Assembly: GCA_036645935.1 (NCBI GenBank)
Contig: JAVXNE010000004.1
Span: 62,001 to 126,000 of the forward strand
Length of the DNA: 64,000 nt
Origin: JAUNBN01 sp036645935
GTDB lineage: Bacteria > Bacillota > Clostridia > Oscillospirales > Ruminococcaceae
Direction: 5' to 3'
The position numbers and the translations under genes are program-made. This document shows positions 35,361 to 43,506 of the stretch, piece by piece (the first letter of the stretch is position 1; each line of letters opens with the position of its first letter). Under the pieces are notes generated by a model. The model was given only the letters and a program-made list of their open reading frames with translations. It made no database searches and was not told where the DNA came from.

Positions 35361-35546
35361 AGTATCATTCAATCAATTCTTGATGAGGCTCCTCCTCAAA
35401 AGAATGAAATCACCCAAACATTTGCAATAACGAAAATGGAATATTGGGGCAGTTCATCAGCTCCTGTTATCGATTGGCAAAAAGACGAGAATACACTTTT
35501 AGTTATAGCTCCCTTCTGGGCGTTTCACTTAAAATATGCAAAGTAA
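35361..35546 (+). pseudogene. Coding relic of unknown family
   Basis: An open frame of 61 codons without a start at its 5' end reads SIIQSILDEAPPQKNEITQT, then a tryptophan-rich YWGSSSAPVIDWQKD, ending FWAFHLKYAK and a TAA. The composition looks protein-like. It seems to continue from the preceding frame through a frameshift near 35360. The family is not recognised. From here to 35975 there is no other convincing gene. Confidence 0.35.
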
Positions 35547-35975
35547 AATTGCATGGATAATAAAGTCGCACATCAACTTGAGCTTTTGATTATGTTTATG
35601 AAAGATCCCGAATGCACTTAGCCGATACTCACATAAAGACGGTGAAAAAAGAAAGAGAGCAGCCCGAGCCTAATGGCAAGGTTTGCCCACACTTCCACAG
35701 TAATCGAAATTAGCTTTGGCAAGAGCAGAAAGGCACACGTCAAACGAATGCTCAATGAATGCATATAGAGAAGCAATTCTACGGCGACACCATTTTTGGG
35801 GAATGCGGTGATAGTTTGTTTATTGTCTAATTGATTTTCGGGTGATGCGTAATTATAGCAATACCTTTTATGCGCTTTCATAGTTAAGATAGATAGTTGT
35901 TGAGTTCAATGAGAGAGGGGGGACGTAGCCATACGATATATTATTGGTGGAGATTAGAATACGCAACTATTTGCA

Positions 35976-36436
35976 ATGATTCAATCTGAACTTGAGAGAT
36001 GTGGAATAGAAGTCAGCATACACGTTGGCAAGCATCGTGAAGAAATCAGCATCTTCATTGCTGAAAGAATTACGCGACAAGAATATTATGTAATGGATGG
36101 AGGTACTCTTATTCTTTTAGGCGTATTCAACAGCACTATTCTAACTTTTTGCGCCCTTGCGATGTATGCTTGTGCCTATGGATTTTCAAATGAGATTGAA
36201 GAAACACTGGAACAAACTCTGCCGGATAGTGAATACTTGGCCGCAGCTGTCAGTGTCATAAGCACAATAGATAAGCGGGCTATCTGATCGGAATGGTTAC
36301 AGCGCCACTTTTAACAGACAAAATGAGTGTAACTCATTTTGTCATGATAAGTGCGATACTGACCGTGTTTAGCGGGGTTATTGTGTGTGCCAACAGTCAA
36401 CAGTTTGCTTCACAAGTGAGTACTTCTGAAAAGTAA
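35976..36436 (+). pseudogene. Frameshifted C-terminal part of a membrane transporter (possibly MFS)
   Basis: The first frame gives a hydrophobic helix (TLILLGVFNSTILTFCALAM) and a loop (EIEETLEQTLPDSEYLAAAV), then meets a stop after STIDKRAI. A single-base shift near 36280 continues smoothly: YLIGMVTAPLLTDKMSVTHF, VMISAILTVFSGVIVCANSQ, ending QFASQVSTSEK and TAA. Together this looks like the last helices of a transporter. The N-terminal half is missing. It lies directly before an aminotransferase fragment in the same orientation, so both may come from one lost operon. Confidence 0.5.
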
Positions 36437-36443
36437 TTTTGTT

Positions 36444-36734
36444 ATGAAACATGAAGCTCTTTCGACAGCCAGTGTAAACGAGCAACTTCTCAATCGCATT
36501 GGCCCTCTTCAAATTCATCACGGAGAGGGTGCATTTCTCATTGCTGATGATGGTGAACGTTGTTTTGATGCTATGTCTGGAGCATGGGTTATTAATACTG
36601 GTTATGGACGCAAAGGTATAGCAGAGGTTATTGGAATCCGGGCGAGAAAATCGAGTATATTTTGCAAGCGGGTTGCACAAAAATGTGTTTGGTATGAGTT
36701 CAAGCCCCAGACCACCCCCAAATTACTAAAATGA
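36444..36734 (+). pseudogene. N-terminal fragment of a class III aminotransferase
   Basis: The start MKHEALSTASVNEQLLNRIG and GEGAFLIADDGERCFDAMSG plus AWVINTGYGRKGIAEVIG matches the N-terminus of PLP-dependent class III omega-aminotransferases (usual form GxxLxDxDGxRYLDAxSGxWVxNxGY). After ~65 residues similarity ends abruptly near base 36635 and an unrelated tail runs to the stop. The PLP lysine and most of the enzyme (>400 residues in the family) are missing, so it is non-functional. Confidence 0.7.
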
Positions 36735-36861
36735 CAACTTCAAAATCGCACTTCATTTTTCCGTTGTTTGTGGAGGTGAAAAACCCCGAAAACGACTGAT
36801 GCTATCGGCTTTTCAGCGCATAGACATAGGGATAAAAACAGAAAAGCAAACTGAATACGGA

Positions 36862-36905
36862 AAAAGCAATGGCACAGGATTTTTGTCCTGTGCCATTGCT
36901 TTTCT
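36862..36905. terminator. Intrinsic terminator in the relic zone
   Basis: A perfect 18-base stem (AAAAGCAATGGCACAGGA) with a 6-base T-rich loop ends in CTTTTCTG. Flanking DNA from 36735 to 37269 otherwise contains no gene that I can support. Confidence 0.7.
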
Positions 36906-37269
36906 GCGTTATTGCAAAGAAACAGAAACCAATCGCTCATGCGCCAATGGCAGAATGATTTTATCGATTTCCCCACGAAAGTCTGTGTCCTAAATCTACT
37001 TGATACAAAAATCTTGGTTTTGCTGCAGACGGGCAATGACCATATCCATGCGGTAGTATTCGAACCTATGGAACCTTGCGGGTCAACTGATTTCGAGGGG
37101 CGATGAAAACCCCAAACCCCGCATATCCCCGTGTAATTCCTTATATGCTGAGCCGCCAAACCCCGGCTATTCGGTTTTCTTGTATCTCTTTATTTGGCTG
37201 ACACGGCAGGATATAACTTTGTTTTTCGTGTTTGGCACTATGGGCACCATTTAAGAATAGGAGGACAAA

Positions 37270-37626
37270 ATGCAAAATGCGTTACTTGATAAGAGTATTT
37301 TATACTGCCATCCGGCGAGGTACACAAGAACAAGGCAAACCTTGTTGCCAAAGCTATCACGCAGCTATTTGCATGTTATGGCTGACAACAGGTGGGGACA
37401 TGGAGATCATAAATCGCCTAACGGACATACTCGTTTCCATGAATACCCCGCTGACCGTGGAAAGCTGTTCAAAATTATTAAACTGCTTTACGGGCTTATG
37501 GGCTTGCAGTTTTTTGAGGAAGCCGAGCCTATGGACGCGGTACCCGACGTATTGGATTACTTCATCTTTTCCTTTACGGCTGACTTTAGGAAAATTATCG
37601 AGGACTATATTGCAGAAGCTAAGTAG
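37270..37626 (+). CDS. Uncharacterised mobile-element-type ORF, possibly frameshifted
   Basis: The ATG follows GGAGG. The last ~60 residues (KLFKIIKLLYGLMGLQFFEE, then VPDVLDYFIFSFTADFRKII) look like a real helical protein. The first half is arginine-rich and less convincing; in another frame the same DNA reads SGEVHKNKANLVAKAITQLF, which also looks protein-like. So the gene may carry a frameshift in its first half. It sits in a stretch with Tn1549-type relics. The family is not recognised. Confidence 0.4.
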   Translation: MQNALLDKSILYCHPARYTRTRQTLLPKLSRSYLHVMADNRWGHGDHKSPNGHTRFHEYPADRGKLFKIIKLLYGLMGLQFFEEAEPMDAVPDVLDYFIFSFTADFRKIIEDYIAEAK

Positions 37627-37653
37627 CAGGAACAAGGGGGCGATAATTTTCAC

Positions 37654-37863
37654 TTACTCTTTTTCAACTTCACCGGGCTTAAACTTGCCAGTCTCAATAT
37701 CACGCTTCATCACTTCATAAAGTATGCGGACAAGTGGGTCAATAATCTGTTCTTGATACTGCTTCTTTGAAAGCTCGACACACTCTAATACGCGACTTTC
37801 ACCAGTATGTAAATCGCACTCAACGACGGACGGAAGCATATACTTCTGTTTTTTTCTTTTCAT
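37654..37863 (-). CDS. Small basic-acidic protein of unknown function
   Basis: The 69-residue protein starts MKRKKQKYMLPSVVECDLHT after an AAAGGA site and ends IETGKFKPGEVEKE. There is no cysteine pair or membrane helix. It lies within the degraded element and is followed by no terminator of its own. I do not recognise it. Confidence 0.5.
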   Translation of the reverse strand: MKRKKQKYMLPSVVECDLHTGESRVLECVELSKKQYQEQIIDPLVRILYEVMKRDIETGKFKPGEVEKE

Positions 37864-37913
37864 AGACTTGTCCTTTCTGCCCCCTTGCAAGTCAAGTCTA
37901 TCACATTCCGTAT

Positions 37914-37946
37914 CGGCGGCGTTTTGTTATAAACGCCGCCGGTTTT
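37914..37946 (+). terminator. GC-rich hairpin with T-run
   Basis: The 10-base arms GGCGGCGTTT and AAACGCCGCC enclose TGTTAT and are followed by GGTTTTAT. It lies between the small minus-strand gene and the replication-gene relic. Confidence 0.55.
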
Positions 37947-38097
37947 ATACCCTCATGTCACGTGATAGGGGCAAATAAAGCCCTGTATCATGCGGCTTTG
38001 CGAGCGCGGTTTGGAGTGGGTAAGGTGTTTATACCTTTTTCCCTTAAAATGGCGTTCTATTGCGCGACAAATTCACAGCAAAAGGAGCTGCTGAAAC

Positions 38098-38274
38098 ATG
38101 GCAGTTTTCCAGATAGTGCGTGACAAGTGCTATACCGTAATGAGCAACCGCCACCTACGCAACAAGGAGCTGACGCTAAAGGCAAAAGACTTGTTTCCGC
38201 AAATGCAAAGCTCGCCGCAGTGCGCGCGGCGGCGTGAGAAGCTAAGGAAAATGAAAAAACGCTTACTGCCATGA
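38098..38274 (+). pseudogene. Truncated replication-initiator-type gene of a Tn1549/Tn916-like element
   Basis: The ATG follows AAAAGGAG. The first ~40 residues, MAVFQIVRDKCYTVMSNRHL then RNKELTLKAKDLFPQM, match the conserved start of the helix-turn-helix/replication-initiator-A protein carried by Tn1549-type conjugative transposons, as I recall it. After that, the sequence jumps to an unrelated basic tail and stops at 58 residues; the family has several hundred. This is the clearest marker that a conjugative element once occupied this site. Confidence 0.65.
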
Positions 38275-38293
38275 TCGGTAGTAAGCGTTTTCT
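38255..38293 (+). terminator. Terminator overlapping the relic gene end
   Basis: AAAAAACGCTTACT-GCC pairs with GGT-AGTAAGCGTTTTCT around ATGATC. It may be the original 3' end of the element. Confidence 0.6.
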
Positions 38294-38398
38294 ATCTCAC
38301 AAATACACAACCGAATATCCCATTGGCAGAAATGAAGCAATGCTCGGTGTTCGTATTTGGATTGTGTTGCAAGCTTCGTCATATAAAGATATCATTTA

Positions 38399-38420
38399 GG
38401 AGCCGGCGGAGGATTCGAAC
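38399..38420 (-). other. Orphan tRNA 3' end: probable attachment-site remnant
   Basis: On the minus strand GTTCGAATCCTCCGCCGGCT plus CC reads as a tRNA T-loop, T-stem 3' strand and acceptor 3' strand. The 5' part of a tRNA is missing and the adjoining bases cannot complete the T-stem. Integrative elements that use tRNA genes leave such 3' copies at one junction. Together with the Tn1549-type relic it probably marks one end of a lost element. The tRNA identity is unresolved. The gap from 38294 to 38571 holds nothing else. Confidence 0.5.
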
Positions 38421-38571
38421 TAACATCTCGGTATAAACAAACTGTGCAATTGAACGCACTTTCTATAGCCTGGATTATTATGGATAATGCACTGCTTGAT
38501 AGCCTTAGTGAAGTCTCAAAATTCAAACATTATCCGCACTTTACAAAACTATTGTAGCATATAGATAATGA

Positions 38572-39564
38572 TCAATAATCTTCACTTAACTTTATTTTAT
38601 AATAAACGCCCAAACATCTGTAGATACTGTCAGCAACTCCGACAAAATCTTGTGTATACTGATTAATTACATCATCAGTAAGTGTAACATCAATAATTGC
38701 GGCATGCGCAATATTGTTTCTAATGTCTATCACATAATCAATTTTCTCAAATAGTGATTTTTGTTGTTTGTTAGATGTGTTTGCAAATATACCATTAATA
38801 TCAATGTTGCTGTCAAGCATTTGATAGTTCTCGATGATAGTCTTGGGTCGTTGAAAAGATAACCACTCTGCAAGAAGCCATTCTACTGTCTCATTATTTT
38901 TTGAGATGGATTCTAAATAATCTGGCAGTAGTTTAGTTTTGTTTAATAGTCTCTTAAATATCTTTTCTCTGTCAGAGGAGCATTTTAATAGTACAACAAA
39001 AGTAGATTTCAAATACTTTTCCCATGCTCCAACAAGATAAGGAATTTTCAAATTATTAAGAATTATCTTAGCATTATGCTCATCTAACCATGGAATCTCC
39101 GTTAGTTTAGGATTTCCCATAGCCTGTGTATTCATATCCAAAATCCGTAATTTGCCCATATCATTATGGTACATCCATCTTTGTAGATACAGTCCAGTTT
39201 CTAAAAGGGTTGGCTCTTCCTCATTTTCTTCAAATAAGGTGTTTTTTCCGTCATCTGTTACAAACGATCCACCGAAGAAGTCTTTAAGAGTCTTTATGGT
39301 TTTGTTTTGTTGCTTTTGATCCCAATAACTACGTCCAGCCCGAGTTCGTGTATCAACAGTAATAACACTGTCCTTTTGATAAATCTGCAGTTCTACGCCA
39401 ACAAAAGATTCTAACTGTTTATTACCTGACCAACCATAGTTTCCGACTTGATATGGAATATCTTGATTTATATCATAGGTATCGTAACCAAGCCATTCGA
39501 CTATTTGAATTACACGGTCTAATACCGTTGACTTTGGAAGTTTATTTGTTGATGTTAAACTCAT
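38572..39564 (-). CDS. HEPN-domain protein with RxxxxH motif (candidate RNase/defence gene)
   Basis: This AT-rich gene encodes 330 residues. The C-terminal ~140 residues look like a RiboL-PSP-type HEPN domain: YLVGAWEKYLKSTFVVLL opens the helical bundle and YVIDIRNNIAHAAIIDVT contains R-N-N-I-A-H, the Rx4-6H motif that forms the active site of HEPN ribonucleases. The N-terminal ~190 residues (VELQIYQKDSVITVDTRTRA, then FFGGSFVTDDGKNT) are not recognised. No antitoxin or nucleotidyltransferase partner is adjacent. It sits between an attachment-site relic and an IS3 transposase, as expected for a horizontally acquired defence gene. Defence function is inferred. Confidence 0.65.
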   Translation of the reverse strand: MSLTSTNKLPKSTVLDRVIQIVEWLGYDTYDINQDIPYQVGNYGWSGNKQLESFVGVELQIYQKDSVITVDTRTRAGRSYWDQKQQNKTIKTLKDFFGGSFVTDDGKNTLFEENEEEPTLLETGLYLQRWMYHNDMGKLRILDMNTQAMGNPKLTEIPWLDEHNAKIILNNLKIPYLVGAWEKYLKSTFVVLLKCSSDREKIFKRLLNKTKLLPDYLESISKNNETVEWLLAEWLSFQRPKTIIENYQMLDSNIDINGIFANTSNKQQKSLFEKIDYVIDIRNNIAHAAIIDVTLTDDVINQYTQDFVGVADSIYRCLGVYYKIKLSEDY

Positions 39565-39754
39565 AATTGTTCCTCTTTATTTCGTGTTTTATAAACCGCA
39601 TAGTAACTTCCCATTATGCTTAAACTCGATTACTCTTTTAATTTTATCAAAATTAACCAGAATTCGCAATGCATTGTTACCATGTCTTGCCGAGTAAAAA
39701 AATTCGCTATAAACTTAAGTAATTACATTTCAATAAGTTTATGGAGGATATTTT

Positions 39755-40891
39755 ATGAGAATAAGCACAGAGCAAAAGCAAAAATTAGTTACTCGATATT
39801 ATAGCGGAGAATCTATAACAGACATTTGCAAGGAAATGGGTGTTTCGCGCAGCACATTTTACACTTGGCTCAAACCCTATCAAAGCACTGTCACCGAAGC
39901 AGGGCACACAGTCACTGCTGCCGAGTTTGTAAAAATGAAAAAGAAGCTGGAAAAACTGGAGCAAAAACTCGAGGTGCTTCAGACGGTAAATTGTACTGTG
40001 TCAGCACCGCTGCAAAAGAAATTATACGCACTTGAAGCATTACATGGACAATACAGCATTCACATTCTTTGCGAAGCACTAAAAGTTGACAGAGGTACTT
40101 TCTATAACCATCTGCTCCGCAACAAAAAGGATCAAAGCAGCTATCAGTTTCGCCGAACAGAACTCAGTGAGCAAATTCGTCAAGTATATGATGAAAGCAA
40201 TCAAATTTATGGTGCAAAGAAAATCAAGGCAGTCCTTGCCAGCCGTGGCATCGCTGTTAGTGACAAAATGGTTGCTGAGTTGATGAATGAGATGAATATC
40301 AGCAGCATCCGCACAGGTGCAAAGAAAGACTATCTGCGATTTAATGCCGATAAGAAAAAGGATTCGCTCAAAATGAACTTTACCGTTGATGCACCAAATC
40401 AAGTTTGGGTTAGCGATGTGACCTATTTTAAACTTAACGGTAAGTTTCACTATATTTGTGCCATCATTGACTTGTATTCTCGAAAAGTAATTGCTCACAA
40501 AATTTCTAAAAAGCATAGCACTCAACTTATAACTGCTACATTTAAGTTAGCTTATGATGCCCGAAAGCCAACGGTGGGGTTGATTTTCCACAGCGACCGT
40601 GGCACGCAGTATACCTCGAATAGTTTTCAGAAATTGCTAGTTACGTGCCAAGTCGAGCAGTCATTCTCGCCATCTGGACGACCACACCATAATGCGGTCA
40701 TGGAATCCTTCTTTGCCTCGATGAAAAAGGAAGAATTGTATCGCACAAACTACCATTCTAATGAGGAATTCAAGAGGCGAATACAAGAATACATAAACTT
40801 CCATAATAATGAACGTCCACATGCAACCCTTGCCTATAAGACTCCGAATGCCCATGAGGTCACGTTTTATGAGCGGCCGCCACAGAATTAA
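39755..40891 (+). mobile_element. IS3-family transposase, single-frame OrfAB
   Basis: The 378-residue protein joins a helix-turn-helix part (ESITDICKEMGVSRSTFYTW), a leucine-zipper-like coil (FVKMKKKLEKLEQKLEVLQT) and an rve integrase core in one frame, whereas most IS3 members need a -1 frameshift. DDE residues are seen in NQVWVSDVTYFKL, LIFHSDRGTQYTS and NAVMESFFASMKKEE. The ORF is intact and may be active. Element ends are not clearly defined: a TGCATTG sequence occurs inverted on both outer sides (near 39670 and 40960), but the rest of the putative repeats match poorly. It borders the HEPN gene. Confidence 0.9.
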
Positions 40892-41024
40892 AACTGGACA
40901 AAAGGGTTCAGAAGTATTCTTTTTACTTTTTCGCTCGCTGAAATTTAAATGTTTTCCAATGCACGTCCATTTTAAGCACAAAAAACAAAAACCGCCCAAA
41001 CCCACATAACTAAAGGGTTTGGCG

Positions 41025-41086
41025 TAAAAAACGACGGTATGAATCTGTACATTCCAAAAGAAATGTTCAGAACTCATACCGTCGTT
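41025..41086 (-). terminator. Terminator of the tRNA-Ser gene
   Basis: On the minus strand a 13-base stem AACGACGGTATGA/TCATACCGTCGTT extends inward through CTG-ACATT pairing and is followed by TTTTTTACG, just 6 bases past the tRNA. A second hairpin (CCAAACCC/GGGTTTGG) follows. Confidence 0.8.
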
Positions 41087-41091
41087 CATCT

Positions 41092-41180
41092 TGGCGGAGC
41101 GGGTGGGATTCGAACCCACGTGACGTTGCCGTCAAACTGATTTCGAATCAGCCCCGTTATGACCACTTCGATACCGCTCC
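41092..41180 (-). tRNA. tRNA-Ser (anticodon CGA)
   Basis: The class II tRNA has acceptor GGAGCGG/CCGCTCC with discriminator G and encoded CCA, anticodon loop TTCGAAA (CGA), a long variable arm GACGGCAACGTC and T-arm GTGGG-TTCGAAT-CCCAC. All stems pair. A half-copy of a sister tRNA-Ser lies 180 bases upstream in the transcript. Confidence 0.95.
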
Positions 41181-41320
41181 CAATATAGTCAAGCAAAAAG
41201 CACTCCGGAAAAATGCGAGAACTTTATGCGAGAACTCCTGAAAAATATGAAATTAGAACCTGTGCAAACCCGCATGGTTGCTGGGTTTTGAAGATTGCTA
41301 CTACCAAGAACATCGGAGTA

Positions 41321-41360
41321 TTTCAAATCAGCCCCGTTATGACCACTTCGATACCGCTCC
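41321..41360 (-). pseudogene. 5' half of a tRNA-Ser (anticodon position TGA)
   Basis: These 40 bases match the 5' half of the intact tRNA-Ser except for one base in the anticodon, which changes CGA to TGA. The match stops in the anticodon stem; no 3' half follows. Upstream flanks of both copies also share GCAAAAAGCACTCCG. So a tandem tRNA-Ser pair probably existed and the first gene lost its 3' half. Confidence 0.75.
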
Positions 41361-41881
41361 ATATTCGGTTACGCAAAAAGCACTCCGAAAGGCGCGCGAA
41401 AACATGCAGCGCTTTTCGTAAAAACTTGCTGTCGATGAGATGCCGTGCATTGTATTATATCTTTTTCGGGGACGCAGGTCAACAACAAATTTGTTTTAGC
41501 GCAGAGGGATGTGTGGGGTTTTTCACAATTGAAACTGTTTTCTTCTTCGGCATTTGCGAATTCCGTTGCCTTGATAAGCGCCACAAATTTGTTCTTATTT
41601 TCACCCTTAATTGCTCGGCAAGCTGCGCTCAACCGAGAAAATCGAGTGCGAAATTTTTGGCCTCGCTTCATATAATAACTTAACTGGTCTTGCGGAATTA
41701 TTACTTCGCATTATCGATTTTGCTGCCAAGCTCAACAAATCCCCGTAATTTTCGCAGCTTCGGATTGCTGTGATCTATAGTTGATGCGTGCACAAACAAA
41801 TATTATGTCGGTTCGTATAATATATACTTTATAATACAGATTGACTTATTTGTGTCCTGTCTACCGTGCCAAAAATCGCAA
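41361..41881. other. Gene-free spacer
   Basis: About 520 bases between the tRNA-Ser half and the alcohol dehydrogenase gene. It contains only weak open frames. The tRNA promoter may lie at its left end; no other element is recognised. Confidence 0.4.
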
Positions 41882-43039
41882 TCAACGCCCGTATTCCCAT
41901 CCTCCATTGCAGTCGGTTGTCTGTCCACATGAGAGAAACAGCTCCCGCACAATTCTGAGGGCTTCCGCTTCCGTTATCGTGCCGAGCGCGCTTCTCGCGT
42001 TTTTGGTATCGAGAAAGCGGTGGGCAATGCCGTCACAGATCGAAGAAGAGAGCGTCAAGTTGTTGTGGGTCAGCACGTCGAGCGTATTATAGAGTTTTTC
42101 TTCCGTGCCGACCACATCGAGCAGCTGTTCCCTCCAGAGCGGGTCACAGTGCTTCATGGAAAACTGCACAAACTCTTTTTCAAAAACGGCACACGCGACG
42201 CCGTGGGGAAATATGCCCATTTCGGTGAGTGGATATCCTGCCGGATGCGGAAACCCCGCACCAGCGCCCGTGAGCGAGAACCCGCCCCACAGCGATCCGT
42301 GGTAGAGGTCGGCGCGCAAGCCATCGTCGTCGAGATCATATTTACCGCTCGCAATCTCCTCAAGACGAGGATAGAGCAGCTGCGCGCCTCGGCGCGAAAA
42401 TGTTCTCGAAGTCTCGGACGAGCCTTTGTGAAACCAGCTTTCGAGACAGTGACAGAGCGCGTCAAGTCCGGTTGAAACCGTCTGCCGCAACGACATCGAT
42501 TTTGTATACCTATAATCACAGAAAGCGAGTTTTGCAAACAAAAAATCTTTGCGTATGCTCTGTTTTTGGCCGTTCACGTCGCTTGTGAGGATGGATGCCG
42601 CATCGACCTCGCTTCCAGTGCCCGCCGTTGTTCCAACAGTTACAAGAGGCAGAGCTTGCGTAAACTCCCCCTTGAATATCTCATCGGGACTTGCGAAATC
42701 GTTTGCCGCGTAAACACTGACGGCGCGCGCCGCATCCAGCGCAGAGCCTCCCCCGATACCTATTATAAAGGACGCTCCGCATTGTCTTGCAGCTTCCCCG
42801 CCCTGTGCGCAAATCAAAGCGAGTGGGTTCGGACCTATCTTATCGTAAATATCACAAGAGATTCCACATTGCCCCAGCGCATACAAAACATCATCGAGCG
42901 CGCCGCTTGCCTTGGCAGAGCCTGCGCCAGTAACGATAAACGCATGAGATCCGAAGCCCTCAAAGAGCGAGGCGCGCTCACGCACGGCGCCCTGTCCTCC
43001 GATAATTCGTGTCGGGGTGTAAAAATTAAAAGCTTCCAT
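41882..43039 (-). CDS. Iron-containing (group III) alcohol dehydrogenase
   Basis: ATG at 43039 follows AAAGGAG and yields MEAFNFYTPTRIIGGQGAV, the standard start. The 385-residue enzyme shows the NAD(P) motif FIIGIGGGSALDAA, TVGTTAGTGSEVD, and Fe ligands: Asp and His of VSTGLDALCHCLESW, His in AGFPHPAGYPL and His in GIFPHGVACAVFE. It is probably a butanol- or 1,3-propanediol-type dehydrogenase that reduces aldehydes during fermentation; exact substrate cannot be told. It is transcribed away from parA, so this is the boundary of a different transcription unit. Confidence 0.92.
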   Translation of the reverse strand: MEAFNFYTPTRIIGGQGAVRERASLFEGFGSHAFIVTGAGSAKASGALDDVLYALGQCGISCDIYDKIGPNPLALICAQGGEAARQCGASFIIGIGGGSALDAARAVSVYAANDFASPDEIFKGEFTQALPLVTVGTTAGTGSEVDAASILTSDVNGQKQSIRKDFLFAKLAFCDYRYTKSMSLRQTVSTGLDALCHCLESWFHKGSSETSRTFSRRGAQLLYPRLEEIASGKYDLDDDGLRADLYHGSLWGGFSLTGAGAGFPHPAGYPLTEMGIFPHGVACAVFEKEFVQFSMKHCDPLWREQLLDVVGTEEKLYNTLDVLTHNNLTLSSSICDGIAHRFLDTKNARSALGTITEAEALRIVRELFLSCGQTTDCNGGWEYGR

Positions 43040-43430
43040 AACAACTCTCCTTTGTCTGTTTATTCCGGCAAACACACTTTTTCGGGCGGGTTTTTCCGGC
43101 ATTGTCCTAACTTTTCTTGCTTCATATAGCTCAATGGGCTGCGCGCGCAATGCATATGCCCACTTTATGTTTACCGCTATAACTCGTGCGAACATCGCCC
43201 GCTTCAACTCAATTCGGCTCGTGAACTCTCTTTATTTTACATCTGTCACGCGGGACTTGTGTTTAGTTAAATATATCACGGACATCCCTCTCTGTAAACT
43301 GCACGCGCGCTCAAGTGCTCATTTTCACGCTTCATGCCTTGCGTTATCTCCCCTCAGCTGTTTACATTTCGGTTCCACTGTTATATCATATATTTACGCT
43401 TCATGCGGTCACCGCAAGACCCGCTTCCGA

Positions 43431-43446
43431 TGTTCCATGTGGAACA
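43431..43446. promoter_or_regulatory. parS-like centromere site 1
   Basis: TGTTCCATGTGGAACA is a near-palindrome that differs from the common Firmicute parS variant TGTTCCACGTGGAACA at one base. It should bind ParB, encoded just downstream, and nucleate the partition complex. Confidence 0.8.
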
Positions 43447-43475
43447 TAATATGGCTGACGCGAGTTTAAAGAAAA

Positions 43476-43491
43476 TGTTCCACATGGAACA
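43476..43491. promoter_or_regulatory. parS-like centromere site 2
   Basis: TGTTCCACATGGAACA differs at one central base from the consensus variant and is the exact reverse complement of site 1. It ends 15 bases before the parA start, so ParB binding may also influence parAB transcription. Confidence 0.8.
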
Positions 43492-43506
43492 TCAAGAGGT
43501 TTATAT

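Larger units (their letters stand above)
43040..43506. other. Divergent region between alcohol dehydrogenase and parA
   Basis: It contains the two parS-like sites near parA. I searched by eye for DnaA boxes (TTATCCACA) here and saw none, so no origin is claimed. Confidence 0.4.

Noticed and set aside
36333..36359. Hairpin GACAAAATGAG/CTCATTTTGTC as a terminator
   Set aside because: It falls inside the coding relic of a transporter and no U-tract follows.
36740..37159. Minus-strand frame of 139 codons in the relic zone
   Set aside because: It spans a strong terminator hairpin, and its sequence looks like random frame reading.
41181..41320. An additional tRNA between the half-gene and tRNA-Ser
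   Set aside because: No cloverleaf can be drawn; the stretch only shares short flanking similarity.
43040..43430. Replication origin next to parAB
   Set aside because: parAB often lie near oriC, but I found no cluster of DnaA boxes or an AT-rich unwinding region here.
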